A stretch of DNA of 64,000 nucleotides, from positions 1,054,001-1,118,000 of the forward strand of contig NZ_QHKL01000001.1 of assembly GCF_003947415.1 (NCBI RefSeq), given 5' to 3'. Numbering within the stretch: position 1 is the first letter of the stretch; every line of letters begins with the position of its first letter. Below, one piece after another: positions 55,227-64,000 of the stretch. Position numbers and translations under genes: made by a program. The notes below the pieces were generated by a model. The model had not been told where the DNA came from. It saw only the letters and a program-made list of their open reading frames with translations, and ran no database searches. Source of the DNA: Amycolatopsis sp. WAC 01376. GTDB lineage: Bacteria; Actinomycetota; Actinomycetes; Mycobacteriales; Pseudonocardiaceae.

Positions 55227-55389
55227 GCGCTGTCCTGCAAGTCATGTTCGCGGTCTTCGCGCCCAGGCGGTCCCTGACGGCACGGGCGGATGCGGCCGAG
55301 TACGACCCGGTACGAGGCCGATCCGCCCGCACCGCCAGGAACCACCTGGATCACGAAGCCCATCGAACAGACTTACAGGACAGCGCCTA
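55224..55389. mobile_element. MITE-like element between convergent genes
   Basis: 166 bp with terminal inverted repeats TAGGCGCTGTCCTGCAAGT (55224-55242) and ACTTACAGGACAGCGCCTA (55371-55389), 18 of 19 positions matching. The first and last TA may be a target duplication. Inside, CGGGCGGAT.CGGCC (55283-55297) pairs with 55316-55329, so the whole element can fold into a long hairpin. It has no coding capacity. Both flanking genes end with TAG codons inside the repeats. TA target and short ends suggest mobilisation by an IS5- or IS630-type transposase; that is inference. Confidence 0.85.
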
Positions 55390-56229
55390 GGTCAGCCGGG
55401 TCAGCTGCACCGAGACGTCCAAAGTGGACTGACCGCCACCGGTGAAGATGCCCTTGAGCGGTGGCACGTCGGCGTAGTCGCGGCCGTAGGCGACCCAGAC
55501 GTGCCGCGGTCCGACCGGGATCGCGTTCGTCGGGTCGTAGGCCCACCAGCCGCCGGTCCACACGTCGACCCATGCGTGGCTCTCGCCCTCGACCGTCTCG
55601 CCGAGCTTCGCCTCCGGTTTCGTGTGCAGGTATCCGGAGACGTACCGCGCCGGGACGCCGATCGCGCGCAGCATCACCAGCGTCACATGCGCGAAGTCCT
55701 GGCAAACCCCTTCGCGCGCACGCCAAGCGTCGGTCGCCGTGCTGTGCACGCCGGTCGTCCCCGGCTGGTACTTGAGCTGCTGGTTGACCCATTCGCAGAC
55801 GGCGAGCACGGCCTCCGCCGGGTCGAGCCCCTTCCGCAGTTCGCGCGCGACCTTCGTCAGTTCCGGATCGCGCGGCGTGTACGGCGTCGGCGTCAGGTAC
55901 TCGGTGCGATGGTCGACCACCGTGTCGCCGCGCAGGTCCTTCCACGACGCCGAGCGGATCGGCTCGCCCTCGTCGGCGGTCTCGACCACCGACGTCGCGA
56001 GCACGGTGAACTCGGTGTGCGGCGCGTGAAGGTCGAACGAGGTCACGACGGTGCCCCAGTAGTCCGTGTACCGGTAGGCGCGGGTCGCGGGCGTCGTCTC
56101 GACCCGGTTCACGACCGTGGTCTGCCGCCGATCGGACCGCGGGGTCAGCCGCGCCTCGTTGTACGACTGCGTGGCAGGCGTCGCGTACCGGTATCCCGTG
56201 CGATGAGCCACCCGAAGCTGCCAGGTCAC
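55387..56229 (-). CDS. Transglutaminase-like protease-fold protein
   Basis: 280 aa from GTG 56229, overlapping the alpha-E stop by 4 bp. N-terminal beta domain (LRVAHRTGYRYATPATQSYN, then EARLTPRSDRRQT) and the transglutaminase core with Cys in AREGVCQDFAHVTLVMLRAI, His in GESHAWVDVW and Asp in AYDPTN. Its stop TAG is supplied by the MITE-like element. Typical third member of the ATP-grasp/alpha-E/transglutaminase set, thought to make or cut an unknown peptide-like product. Confidence 0.93.
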   Translation of the reverse strand: MTWQLRVAHRTGYRYATPATQSYNEARLTPRSDRRQTTVVNRVETTPATRAYRYTDYWGTVVTSFDLHAPHTEFTVLATSVVETADEGEPIRSASWKDLRGDTVVDHRTEYLTPTPYTPRDPELTKVARELRKGLDPAEAVLAVCEWVNQQLKYQPGTTGVHSTATDAWRAREGVCQDFAHVTLVMLRAIGVPARYVSGYLHTKPEAKLGETVEGESHAWVDVWTGGWWAYDPTNAIPVGPRHVWVAYGRDYADVPPLKGIFTGGGQSTLDVSVQLTRLT

Positions 56230-57173
56230 AGCGAAACCTCCGCACCGCTCCAGGCCACCCAAGGCGACGAATGGAAGTACTGCACCGAAACCGCGTCGCC
56301 GATGTCCTTGATCGACGTCTGGAGCGCGCCGAGCCGTTTCGGCAGGTCCTCCAGCAGATCGGACTGCCGCAGGAACTCCAGCTCACTGCGGGCGCGGCCG
56401 AGCTGCCGCAGCGCCTCGGACTTCTCGTTGGCCCGCGAGTTGACGCCGGGATCCAGCCGTTCCAGGCATTCCTCGGCCTGGCGCAGCGCGTGGAACACCG
56501 AACGCGGGAACAGCGTGTCGCGCATCAGGAACTGCACGACACGGGCCGCGTCGAGCGCGCCGCGATAGGTCCGCAGGTAGGTGTCCTGCGCGCCGGCCGA
56601 ACGGAGCACGGTGATCCAGCCGGGGGACGACGCGCTGTCCTGGACCCGCGAAAGCAGCAGCCGCACCACCATGTCCGCCCGTTCGATCGACCGGCCGAGC
56701 ACCATGAACAGCCAGCCGTCGTCGCGGCTCATCGTCGAATCCGCCAGCCCGGCGAACATCGCCGCGCGTTCCTCCACAAAGGACAGAAAGGCGTGCGGTC
56801 CGGCGCGGCGCGCGTACCGTTGCCTGTCCGGCACCGCGTTCCAGGTCGCGTTCAGGCATTCCCACAGCTCGGTCGAGACGACCTCGCGGGCGCCGCGCGT
56901 GTTCTCGCGGGCGGAGTTGATCGAACCGACGATCGACGCCGGATTGTCCTTGGCGTAGGCGACCAGTTCGGTCAGCTTCCACACGTCGAGCGAATCCATC
57001 CCCTCCGGCGAGATGCCGAGGACGGCGAGCAGCTGGCGGCTCGCGTGGTCCGGGTCGACGCTCGCGTCTTCGAGCAGCTGGTGCACGGAGACGTTGAGGA
57101 TGCGGGAGGTGTCGTCGGCGCGTTCGACGTAGCGGCCGATCCAGTACAGCGATTCCGCGTTACGGGCTAGCAC
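56226..57173 (-). CDS. Alpha-E domain-containing protein
   Basis: 315 aa, all helical. Starts MLARNAESLYWIGRYVERAD, the alpha-E hallmark, and has FLMRDTLFPRSVFHALRQAEECL near the C-terminal third. Conserved partner of circularly permuted ATP-grasp proteins; no known activity. It lies 12 bp after the ATP-grasp gene and overlaps the transglutaminase gene. Confidence 0.94.
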   Translation of the reverse strand: MLARNAESLYWIGRYVERADDTSRILNVSVHQLLEDASVDPDHASRQLLAVLGISPEGMDSLDVWKLTELVAYAKDNPASIVGSINSARENTRGAREVVSTELWECLNATWNAVPDRQRYARRAGPHAFLSFVEERAAMFAGLADSTMSRDDGWLFMVLGRSIERADMVVRLLLSRVQDSASSPGWITVLRSAGAQDTYLRTYRGALDAARVVQFLMRDTLFPRSVFHALRQAEECLERLDPGVNSRANEKSEALRQLGRARSELEFLRQSDLLEDLPKRLGALQTSIKDIGDAVSVQYFHSSPWVAWSGAEVSL

Positions 57174-57185
57174 GTCAACCTCCCT

Positions 57186-58847
57186 TTAGGCCTGTTGCTG
57201 CTGTTGCTGCTGGGTCGTGGTCAGCTCGGGGCCCTGCTCGGCGACCAGTCCGTCCACTTCGGACAGTGCGCCGAGCGCGGGGCGCTCCAGCTCCCGTTCC
57301 GCCGTCGAAGACCGCGGCGCCAGCACCCAGGTGTCCTTGGAACCGCCGCCCTGCGACGAGTTGACCACCAGGCTGCCCTCCGGGAGCGCGACCCTGGTCA
57401 GCCCGCCCGGCAGCACGAAGATCTCCTTGCCGTCGTTGACCGCGAACGGGCGGAGGTCGACGTGCCGCGGCGCCAGTCGTTCGTCCACTTTGGACGGCAC
57501 GGTGGACAGCTGGACCACGGGCTGCGCGATCCAGCCGCGTTTGTGCGCCCGGACCTTCCGCTTCAGCGCGGCCAGTTCCGCCTGCGACGCCTCCGGGCCG
57601 AACACGATGCCGTATCCGCCCGAGCCTTCGACCGGTTTGATCACCAGCTCGTCCATATGCCGCATGACGTGGTCGAACTCGTCCGGCAGCCAGCACCGGA
57701 AGGTGTCCACGTTGGGCAGCAGCGGCTTCTCGTTGAGGTAGTACTTCACCATCTCGGGCACGTAGGTGTAGACGAGCTTGTCGTCACCGACACCGTTGCC
57801 GACCGCGTTCGAGATCACGACGTTGCCCGCGCGCGCCGCGTTGAGGATCCCGGCGACCCCCAGCACGGAATCGGGCCGGTAGTGCACCGGGTCGAGGAAC
57901 TCGTCGTCGATCCGCCGGTAGATGACGTCGACCTGCCGTTCGCCCTCGGTGGTGCGCAGGTAGACGACGTTGTCACGGCAGAACATGTCGCGGCCCTCGA
58001 CCAGCTCGACCCCCATCAGCCTGGCCAGCAGCGAATGCTCGAAGTACGCGGAGTTGTGCACCCCCGGCGTGAGCACGACGACCATCGGATCGGCGACGTT
58101 CGCCGCGGCCGCCGCCCGCAGCGCGCGCAACAGATGCGAGGCGTAGTCGCCGACCGGGCGGACCCGGTGCTGGGCGAACAGATCCGGGAACACGCGCGCC
58201 ATCGTGCGGCGGTTCTCCATCACGTACGAAACACCCGAGGGATTGCGGAGATTGTCCTCCAGCACCCGGAAGGTGCCCTCCTCGTCACGCACCAGGTCCA
58301 CCCCGGACACGTGGATGCGGACGCCGTTGGGCGGGTTGATCCCGAACGCCTCGCGCTGGAAATGCTCACACGAGGTGATCAGCCGGCGCGGGAGCACACC
58401 GTCACGCAGGATCTGCCGATCGCCGTACACGTCGGCGAGGAAGGCCTCCAGCGCGCGGACCCGTTGCGCCACACCGCGTTCGAGTCTGGTCCATTCGGAC
58501 GAGGTGATCACGCGCGGCACCAGGTCGAGCGGGAACGGGCGTTCCTGGCCGGACAGCGAGAACGTGATGCCCTGATCCACCATCGCCCGGTCGATCGCCG
58601 CCGACCGCGACGAAAGATCCGCCGACGTCAGCGAGGAGATCGACTCGTACAGCGCCCGATACGGCTGGCGGACCGTGCCGTCGGCGGTGAACATCTCGTC
58701 GTACGCGCCCGCGTGCGGCCGGGACGGCGAGAGATAGCCGTCGAACTGCGCCCCGGGCTTCGCCGCACGCCGCGCCGACGTCGTCGTCCTCGGGCGGCGG
58801 CCCGCAGGTGGGAGACGCGGCGCCGGGTTGTTGTTCATGGTCGCCAT
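57186..58847 (-). CDS. Circularly permuted ATP-grasp type 2 protein
   Basis: 553 aa (start at 58847 or MNNNPAP at 58838). Core features: [70 protein letters not shown] and VIKPVEGSGGYGIVFGPEAS. The C-terminus is a Gln tract (TTQQQQQQQA). ATP-grasp enzymes ligate carboxylates to amines; in this set the product is unknown. First gene of the three-gene operon running to 55387. Confidence 0.94.
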   Translation of the reverse strand: MATMNNNPAPRLPPAGRRPRTTTSARRAAKPGAQFDGYLSPSRPHAGAYDEMFTADGTVRQPYRALYESISSLTSADLSSRSAAIDRAMVDQGITFSLSGQERPFPLDLVPRVITSSEWTRLERGVAQRVRALEAFLADVYGDRQILRDGVLPRRLITSCEHFQREAFGINPPNGVRIHVSGVDLVRDEEGTFRVLEDNLRNPSGVSYVMENRRTMARVFPDLFAQHRVRPVGDYASHLLRALRAAAAANVADPMVVVLTPGVHNSAYFEHSLLARLMGVELVEGRDMFCRDNVVYLRTTEGERQVDVIYRRIDDEFLDPVHYRPDSVLGVAGILNAARAGNVVISNAVGNGVGDDKLVYTYVPEMVKYYLNEKPLLPNVDTFRCWLPDEFDHVMRHMDELVIKPVEGSGGYGIVFGPEASQAELAALKRKVRAHKRGWIAQPVVQLSTVPSKVDERLAPRHVDLRPFAVNDGKEIFVLPGGLTRVALPEGSLVVNSSQGGGSKDTWVLAPRSSTAERELERPALGALSEVDGLVAEQGPELTTTQQQQQQQA

Positions 58848-58995
58848 ACTCGCTCACCCTGCCATGTCGGCGCGATACCCCAGGTAACACCCGTGACGGC
58901 CGAAACGGCGCTGTAACGTCTCGGTGCTGTGATTGCCGCCGGATGAGTGGCAATATGCGTGCTCTCGACACATGGGAACTACAAGGAGTGACGAC

Positions 58996-59817
58996 GTGGC
59001 CCGATTGAAAGCGCTCGCCCTGATCCCGGCGCTCGCCCTAGCCGCGGGTGCGCTGACCGCGTGTGGCGAAGAAGGTGGGCAGAGCACCGCGGCCGGTGGC
59101 GTCCAGCTCGTCGCTTCCGGCAAGCTCACCACCTGCACGCACCTGCCCTACCAGCCGTTCCAGGTCAAGCAGGGCGACAAGATCGTCGGCTTCGACGTCG
59201 ACCTGGTCGACCTCGTCGCGAAGAAGCTCGGCGTCGAGCAGAGCATCGTCGACATCGCCTTCGAGAACATCGAGTCCGGCGAGGCGATGAACACCGGTCA
59301 GTGCGACCTCGCCGCCGCGGGCATGACGATCAACGACAAGCGCAAGGCGAAGTTCGTCTTCTCCGACCCGTACTTCGAGGCGTCGCAGGCGCTGCTGGTC
59401 AAGACCGGTTCGCCGATCAAGGACCTGAGCAACGTCGCGGGCAAGAAGATCGGCGTCCAGTCGGCCACCACCGGTGCCGACTACGCCAAGGAGAAGGCCG
59501 CCGGCGCGGAGATCGTCACCTTCGACGACCTCGCGCTGCTGGAGCAGGCGGTCAAGAGCGGCCAGGTCGACGCGGGCGTCAACGACAACGGCGTGCTCTA
59601 CGACTTCGTGAAGACGAACCCGGACACCACCGTCGTCACCGAGTTCAAGACCAACGAGTTCTATGGAATCGGCATGAAGACGGGCAACACCGCCCTCCTC
59701 AACCAGGTCAACGAGGTCCTCAAGGCCTCGGCCGCCGACGGCTCGTACGCGCAGATCTACCAGAAGTGGTTCGGCAAGGCGCCGACCTGGCAGCCGGGCA
59801 GCCCGGCCGCCGGTTGA
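58996..59817 (+). CDS. Amino-acid ABC transporter substrate-binding lipoprotein
   Basis: 273 aa from GTG 58996, with AAGGAG 7 nt upstream. Lipoprotein signal ending ALAAGALTACGEE (Cys near 23). Type 2 solute-binding fold: FQVKQGDKIVGFDVDLVDLV, CDLAAAGMTINDKRKAKFVF, FSDPYFEASQALLVK and the C-terminal YAQIYQKWFGKAP. Probably binds glutamate or another polar amino acid. First gene of an SBP-permease-ATPase operon. Confidence 0.94.
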   Translation: MARLKALALIPALALAAGALTACGEEGGQSTAAGGVQLVASGKLTTCTHLPYQPFQVKQGDKIVGFDVDLVDLVAKKLGVEQSIVDIAFENIESGEAMNTGQCDLAAAGMTINDKRKAKFVFSDPYFEASQALLVKTGSPIKDLSNVAGKKIGVQSATTGADYAKEKAAGAEIVTFDDLALLEQAVKSGQVDAGVNDNGVLYDFVKTNPDTTVVTEFKTNEFYGIGMKTGNTALLNQVNEVLKASAADGSYAQIYQKWFGKAPTWQPGSPAAG

Positions 59818-59887
59818 TAATCCGTCCTCTGTGGCCGGTGCCCAGCGCACCGGCCACAGGCTTGTCACCACCTGTTTGAGGAGAGAA

Positions 59888-60694
59888 ATGGCTCTGAGCC
59901 GCCGCCAGCGACGATCGGCGTTCCGGTGGGCGCAGTACGGTCTGCTGCTGGTGATCGTCGTGGTGTTCGCGCTGCTGGCCGACTGGGGACGACTGGGCAA
60001 GGCGTTCTTCGACCTCGAAGTCGCCGCGAAGCAGTTCCCGGACGTCATCACCGTCGCACTGAAGAACACCATCATCTTCACCGCGCTGGGCTTCGCGCTC
60101 GGCCTCGGGCTCGGTCTCCTGCTCGCGCTGATGAGACTGTCCTCGGTCGCCCCGTACCGCTGGTTCGCGCGCGGGTACATCGAATTCTTCCGCGGCCTGC
60201 CCGCGCTGCTGATCTTCCTGGCGGTCGGTGTCGGGGTGCCGATCGCCTTCCCGAACGTGTTCCTGCCGCGGAACATCTCGATCATGCTGGCGCTGGGCAT
60301 CGTGTCCTCGGCCTACATGGCGGAGACCATCCGCGCCGGTATCCAGGCGGTGCCGCGCGGACAGGTCGAGGCCGCGCGGTCGCTCGGCATGTCGCCCGCG
60401 CGCACGATGATCACCGTCGTGATCCCGCAGGCGTTCCGGATCATCCTGCCGCCGCTGGCCAACGAGCTGATCATGCTGACGAAGGACTCTTCGCTGGCGT
60501 TCCTGCTCGGCACCACGCCGGCGCAGCAGGAACTCGCGCAGTTCAGCCGTCAGGCGCTGCTGGAGGCCAAGGGACTGACACCGATCGTCGTCGCCGGTCT
60601 GTGTTATCTCGTCATCACCATTCCGCTGTCGATCCTGCAGCAGCGGCTAGAGAAGAAATACGGAGCCGGAGTGCCCGGCGGAGGAACGGTATGA
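59888..60694 (+). CDS. Amino-acid ABC transporter permease (HisM/GlnP family)
   Basis: 268 aa. TM segments around 18-38, 62-85, 95-115 and later, with the EAA coupling loop [30 protein letters not shown]. The ATG at 59888 follows AGGAGAG. It overlaps the ATPase gene by 4 bp (ATGA). It probably forms a homodimer, since only one permease gene is present. Confidence 0.95.
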   Translation: MALSRRQRRSAFRWAQYGLLLVIVVVFALLADWGRLGKAFFDLEVAAKQFPDVITVALKNTIIFTALGFALGLGLGLLLALMRLSSVAPYRWFARGYIEFFRGLPALLIFLAVGVGVPIAFPNVFLPRNISIMLALGIVSSAYMAETIRAGIQAVPRGQVEAARSLGMSPARTMITVVIPQAFRIILPPLANELIMLTKDSSLAFLLGTTPAQQELAQFSRQALLEAKGLTPIVVAGLCYLVITIPLSILQQRLEKKYGAGVPGGGTV

Positions 60695-61446
60695 GCGCCC
60701 AGACGATCGTCGAGGTTTCAGGACTGCACAAGGCGTTCGGCGAACTCGAAGTGCTCAAGGGCATCGACCTGCACGTCGAACGCGGCCAGGTCGTCTGCAT
60801 CATCGGCCCGTCGGGCTCCGGCAAGTCGACGTTGCTGCGCTGCGTCAACCTCCTCGAGGAACCGCAGCAGGGCAAGATCGTGGTCAACGGCAGCGAGATC
60901 ACCGATCCGGACGTCGACATCGACGGCGCCCGCACGAAAATCGGCATGGTCTTCCAGTCGTTCAACCTCTTCTCGCACCTGAGCGTGCTCGACAACCTCA
61001 CCGTCGCGCAGCGCAAGGTGCTGAAGCGCGGCAAGGACGAGGCGGAGCGCATCGCGCGGGAGAACCTCGCGAAGGTCGGGTTGGCGGAGAAGGAAACTTC
61101 GCTGCCGACACAGCTTTCCGGCGGGCAGCAGCAGCGCGTCGCGATCGCCAGGGCACTGTCGATGGACCCAGACGTCATGCTGTTCGACGAACCGACGTCG
61201 GCGCTCGACCCCGAACTGGTCGGCGACGTCCTCGCGGTCATGCGGCAACTCGCGCAGGAGGGCATGACGATGCTCGTCGTCACGCACGAGATGCAGTTCG
61301 CCCGCGAGGTGGCCGACACCGTGCTGTTCATGGACGGCGGTGTCGTCGTCGAGCAGGGTTCGCCTGCCCAGGTGATCGGCGACCCGCAGGAGGAACGCAC
61401 GAAGGCGTTCCTCTCGCGGGTGTTGAACCCGAACCACCAGGGCTAA
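60691..61446 (+). CDS. Amino-acid ABC transporter ATP-binding protein (GlnQ-like)
   Basis: 251 aa. Walker [10 protein letters not shown] at about 37-45, Q-loop [17 protein letters not shown], signature [15 protein letters not shown], Walker [17 protein letters not shown] and switch His in VVTHEM. The polar amino-acid family is clear. The 3' end overlaps the convergent EspG-like gene by 4 bp. Confidence 0.96.
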   Translation: MSAQTIVEVSGLHKAFGELEVLKGIDLHVERGQVVCIIGPSGSGKSTLLRCVNLLEEPQQGKIVVNGSEITDPDVDIDGARTKIGMVFQSFNLFSHLSVLDNLTVAQRKVLKRGKDEAERIARENLAKVGLAEKETSLPTQLSGGQQQRVAIARALSMDPDVMLFDEPTSALDPELVGDVLAVMRQLAQEGMTMLVVTHEMQFAREVADTVLFMDGGVVVEQGSPAQVIGDPQEERTKAFLSRVLNPNHQG

Positions 61447-62186
61447 CGTCCCCGGAGCTGCGCCTGGAGCTGGACCACCTTCGAGACGATTTCGTGCGGC
61501 CCGGCGCCCATGAGGCTCACCCAGCCCTTGGCGTCCGGGCCGAACACGACGCGGCCCTGTTCGGTGTCCATCCAGCCCGGTGGCCTTTCGACGCGTTTCC
61601 GGTTGCCGCCGCCGTCACGGATGGCGACGTACAGCCTGCCGAAGAAGGTGTGCGGCGACCGGATCCACTGGATGATCTTCTTGGCGTCGCGGATGCTCGG
61701 GCCGGTGCCGGTCAGCGTTTCGCCCTTCATCAGGACCTGCAGATCGGCTTCCGCGCAGTTCAACGACGGTGTGCGCGCGGCGGGAGCCTCCGGGAGCAGA
61801 CCGGTGAAATCTTGCGCGAGCGTGTCCGGCCTGGTCGGCTTCAGGTACACGACCTTGTCGACCAAGACGACCGTGACCGCTTCCCGGCCACTGCCCGCGG
61901 CGCGAACGGTCCGCTCACGCCCCTCGGACTTCACCCACGAGTAGTACTCCACCGCGGGCCGCTGCAGAAAACGCAGCGCGTCGAGGAATTCGTCGTCGAT
62001 CCGGCCACGCCGGAGCAGGCCCTGTCTGTCCAATTCGGACTGTGCGGTCGCGGCGAGCTCGCGACGTTCCTCGGGCAGGTACCACTGCGCGCCACGGACG
62101 AGCGTCGGGTGGATGTCACCCAGATTGTGTTGATCCAGCAGGGTTTCGTAAGTCTGGAGCGTCAGTTCGACGGGTTTCCGCAGCAC
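61443..62186 (-). CDS. EspG-family ESX secretion chaperone
   Basis: 247 aa. The N-terminal [20 protein letters not shown] and the late [17 protein letters not shown] / [22 protein letters not shown] segments follow the EspG pattern, in which the protein binds PE/PPE heterodimers and delivers them to the ESX ATPase. It comes 1 bp after the PPE-like gene on the same strand, so it is probably the chaperone of that protein. Confidence 0.88.
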   Translation of the reverse strand: MLRKPVELTLQTYETLLDQHNLGDIHPTLVRGAQWYLPEERRELAATAQSELDRQGLLRRGRIDDEFLDALRFLQRPAVEYYSWVKSEGRERTVRAAGSGREAVTVVLVDKVVYLKPTRPDTLAQDFTGLLPEAPAARTPSLNCAEADLQVLMKGETLTGTGPSIRDAKKIIQWIRSPHTFFGRLYVAIRDGGGNRKRVERPPGWMDTEQGRVVFGPDAKGWVSLMGAGPHEIVSKVVQLQAQLRGR

Positions 62187-62187
62187 G

Positions 62188-63393
62188 TTACGCGCCGATC
62201 ACCGGCGGAACCGGCTTGTCCCCGTCGTAGCCGCCGAAGAGGGAGTCGCCGTCCTCTTCCTGCAGCGTGATCTTGCGCTGGTGCTCCTCGTCCTCGCCAC
62301 CCTTGCCCTTGGCGCCGCCCATCCCGCCGCCGCCCATCCCCGGCGCGCCGGGACGTCCCGTGGCGGGGCCGCCCGCCGGCGTCCCGGCCGGTCCTCGCAT
62401 CGCGCCTTCGCCGGGCATCCCGGCGCCCACGCCGCGACCGGGCCCCATGCTCCCCGGCCCGCCCGTCGACCCACCCGGCCCGAATCCGCCACCAGGCCCG
62501 AATCCGCCGCTGAACCCACCCGACCCCGGGCCGAATCCGCTGCCACCACCGCCGGGCCCACCGGTTCCTGGCCCGAAGTTCGGCGGCGGGAAGTTGCCTG
62601 GACGCCCCTGGACCTTGTCGTCCGCCTTGGAGGACAGGTCGGTCCGATCGTTGGGCTGCGGCGAAGGCCGCGGACTCGGCATCTGCGGCATCCTCGGCGG
62701 CTGCGGAATCTGCGGCGGCCTCGGCGCCTGATACCCCTCGGCCCCCGGAGGCGCGCTGTACGAACTCGGCCCGCCGGTGTACCCGCCGGGTCCACCATGC
62801 CGCCCCGAGTCACCGGGCCCACCGCTGAACCCGCTGACCTTGGTCTGACCAGGATCGACCGGATCCGGCGTGATCGGCCCGGACGAGACGTTCGGATCGT
62901 GCGCGGCCGGATACGCCGGCGCGAGCGACTGCTGCCGAGGCTGCGTGCCCTGGTAGTACGGCTCGTAGATCTCGACGTTGTGCTTGGTGTCCGCGTCGAA
63001 CTTCGCGGCCGCGATCTCGTCGTCACTCGCACCGATGGACAGAACGTCCTCCGGCCCGCTGTCCCCCGCGCGCTCCTTCTCGACCGGCCGGACATTGCCG
63101 CGCGTGTAATGGAAGGAAGCGTTCTGGTCGTACATCGACTGCCGCGCGCGGTCCATGTTCTCGCCCGCGATCTTGGAAGTCGCGATGAGCGGAGCTAGGC
63201 CCGCTACGCCGCTGTCGGCGGCTTTGCCCTTCCAGAAGGAACTCAGCGTGGTCTGGCTGTTGGTCATCGCTTTGCTGATGTCCTCATGGATGACCAACAA
63301 CTTGTGGGAGGCTACCTGTGCCGCGTCGAGTCGCTTAGTGGTGTTGGGATTGGCGTTGAGTTTGTCGAAGATCTCCCAACCGCTGTAGGTCAT
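62188..63393 (-). CDS. PPE-like ESX substrate with Gly/Pro-rich tail
   Basis: 401 aa. The first 100 residues are helical with a WEIFDKLNANPNTTKRLDAA start and a WKG turn (TTLSSFWKGKAADSGVAGLA), comparable to WXG in ESX helical hairpins. From about 190 on, the protein is a long, disordered Gly/Pro/Arg-rich tail (GGPGDSGRHGGPGGYTGG, GFGPGSGGFSGGFGPGGGFG), ending KGGEDEEHQRKITLQEEDGD, similar in style to other actinobacterial PPE proteins. Its start overlaps the lipoprotein stop by 4 bp. Confidence 0.85.
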   Translation of the reverse strand: MTYSGWEIFDKLNANPNTTKRLDAAQVASHKLLVIHEDISKAMTNSQTTLSSFWKGKAADSGVAGLAPLIATSKIAGENMDRARQSMYDQNASFHYTRGNVRPVEKERAGDSGPEDVLSIGASDDEIAAAKFDADTKHNVEIYEPYYQGTQPRQQSLAPAYPAAHDPNVSSGPITPDPVDPGQTKVSGFSGGPGDSGRHGGPGGYTGGPSSYSAPPGAEGYQAPRPPQIPQPPRMPQMPSPRPSPQPNDRTDLSSKADDKVQGRPGNFPPPNFGPGTGGPGGGGSGFGPGSGGFSGGFGPGGGFGPGGSTGGPGSMGPGRGVGAGMPGEGAMRGPAGTPAGGPATGRPGAPGMGGGGMGGAKGKGGEDEEHQRKITLQEEDGDSLFGGYDGDKPVPPVIGA

Positions 63394-64000
63394 TGCGCCG
63401 CCTTGAGATGCTGAATTGCGAACGTGGCGAGCTTGGTGGCCATTCCACAGGGGTCGGAGCGGTTCGGGTTGCTGGTTCCAGGGGTCGCGACGATCGTGTA
63501 CATGAGGTCGTTGCGGACTCCGACGGCGAGATTGCAGACATAGCTGCGCTCGCCACCGTTCGCGAAGACCACAGAGGGATATCCGTCGATCGGTTCCGAC
63601 GGCTTGAAGGTCGTGAGGCCGCTGCCCTGTGCGTTCAACGCGTACAGATGACTGAGACCATCACGTTCACCAGTGTTCATCCCCGCGCTTATCGTGCCCA
63701 GTCCGTTGGCGAACACCCACGTGCAGACCTTGCCGGAGGACAGGTCTTCCACCCGGGACCGGTCCACTGTGCCGCCACCGAACGTTTGTACCTGATCGTT
63801 CTTCACAACGCTGCAAGGATCGGCTTCGGCGGCAGCGGTGTCGAGAGGCTGATCGATGTTCGGTGCACCGGCCCGCGGTAGCGAACCCGCCTGCCCTGCG
63901 GATGACGACGGGGCTGGTGTTGTCGGGTTGCCGTTGCGGGAATCGCTGCACGCGCTGACGAGCAACGCTGCTGTCGCCAAAACCAAAAGGGCCGAACGCG
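63390..64000 (-). CDS. DUF3558-like lipoprotein, start cut by the window edge
   Basis: At least 203 codons; the start lies past position 64000, since the frame stays open (RSALLVLATAALLVSAC) and TTG 63986 would lie inside the signal peptide. Lipobox LLVSAC, then a Ser/Pro-rich linker and a domain with ADPCSVVKNDQVQTFG, CTWVF and SDPCGMATKLATFAIQHLK; the paired Cys pattern fits DUF3558. It overlaps the PPE-like gene, and the three genes probably continue as an ESX-associated operon. Confidence 0.82.
   Translation of the reverse strand, partial: RSALLVLATAALLVSACSDSRNGNPTTPAPSSSAGQAGSLPRAGAPNIDQPLDTAAAEADPCSVVKNDQVQTFGGGTVDRSRVEDLSSGKVCTWVFANGLGTISAGMNTGERDGLSHLYALNAQGSGLTTFKPSEPIDGYPSVVFANGGERSYVCNLAVGVRNDLMYTIVATPGTSNPNRSDPCGMATKLATFAIQHLKAAQ

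Overview
High-GC, gene-dense actinobacterial chromosome. Several traits suggest a Pseudonocardiaceae member close to Amycolatopsis: mycobacterial-type lipid genes (FabG4/HtdX/FadA2 trio, tandem SCP2 proteins), GTP-dependent PEPCK, dynamin-like GTPases with a GrpE-like partner, an ESX fragment (EspG, PPE-like protein, DUF3558-like lipoprotein), frequent GTG starts, 4-bp ATGA/GTGA overlaps and probable leaderless starts. The genus is inferred; there is no rRNA or tRNA gene in the window. I saw no CRISPR array, prophage, transposase gene or biosynthetic gene cluster, so this looks like ordinary chromosome with a short mobile remnant.

Layout. 1-1047: trmB (cut by the left edge) and a small hypothetical gene. 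1183-4700: two tandem ABC exporters (ATPase plus permease each), then a divergent TetR/SDR pair (4891-6381). 6623-9007: VOC protein and a NarL-type two-component system. 9137-15127: dynamin-like GTPase, YqeB-like protein and TetR, GrpE-like protein with a second dynamin-like GTPase, and an acidic protein with four DxDGD motifs. 15524-17347: pckG. 17671-20386: LLM oxidoreductase, ABC ATPase, membrane protein. 20463-21310: EndoU-like protein facing an XRE regulator. 21467-25829: secreted tripeptidyl-peptidase-like hydrolase, DUF3311/MctP carboxylate transporter, ceramidase-like protein. 26098-28663: ECF42-type sigma factor with YCII partner, MarR-GNAT fusion. 28899-33945: 49-aa protein, AAA ATPase, TipAL-like MerR, GDPD, DoxX, YCII protein. 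34045-41520: DrrAB-like exporter, FadA2 / FabG4-HtdX / TetR / two SCP2 proteins. 41983-45617: FxsA, small kinase, ABC exporter, TetR. 45724-49292: branched-chain 2-oxoacid dehydrogenase E1alpha-E1beta-E2. 49657-55226: M20 peptidase, dehalogenase-like hydrolase, iron-siderophore uptake under an iron box. 55387-58847: ATP-grasp/alpha-E/transglutaminase set. 58996-61446: amino-acid ABC transporter. 61443-64000: start of an ESX locus.

The most unusual signal lies between genes. At least five sequence families of long, near-perfect palindromes, each with two or three copies, sit directly 3' of genes, mostly in convergent gaps. They share no arm sequence between families but keep family-specific cores. 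A separate MITE-like element (55224-55389) is inserted exactly at the meeting stop codons of two convergent genes, and its inverted repeats now supply both stops. Other signals: a 21-bp tandem repeat between 22-bp direct repeats (25861-26107), a shared TetR operator core in two lipid-gene promoters, a textbook MerR promoter, and a leaderless EndoU-like domain joined to a possible immunity-like tail.
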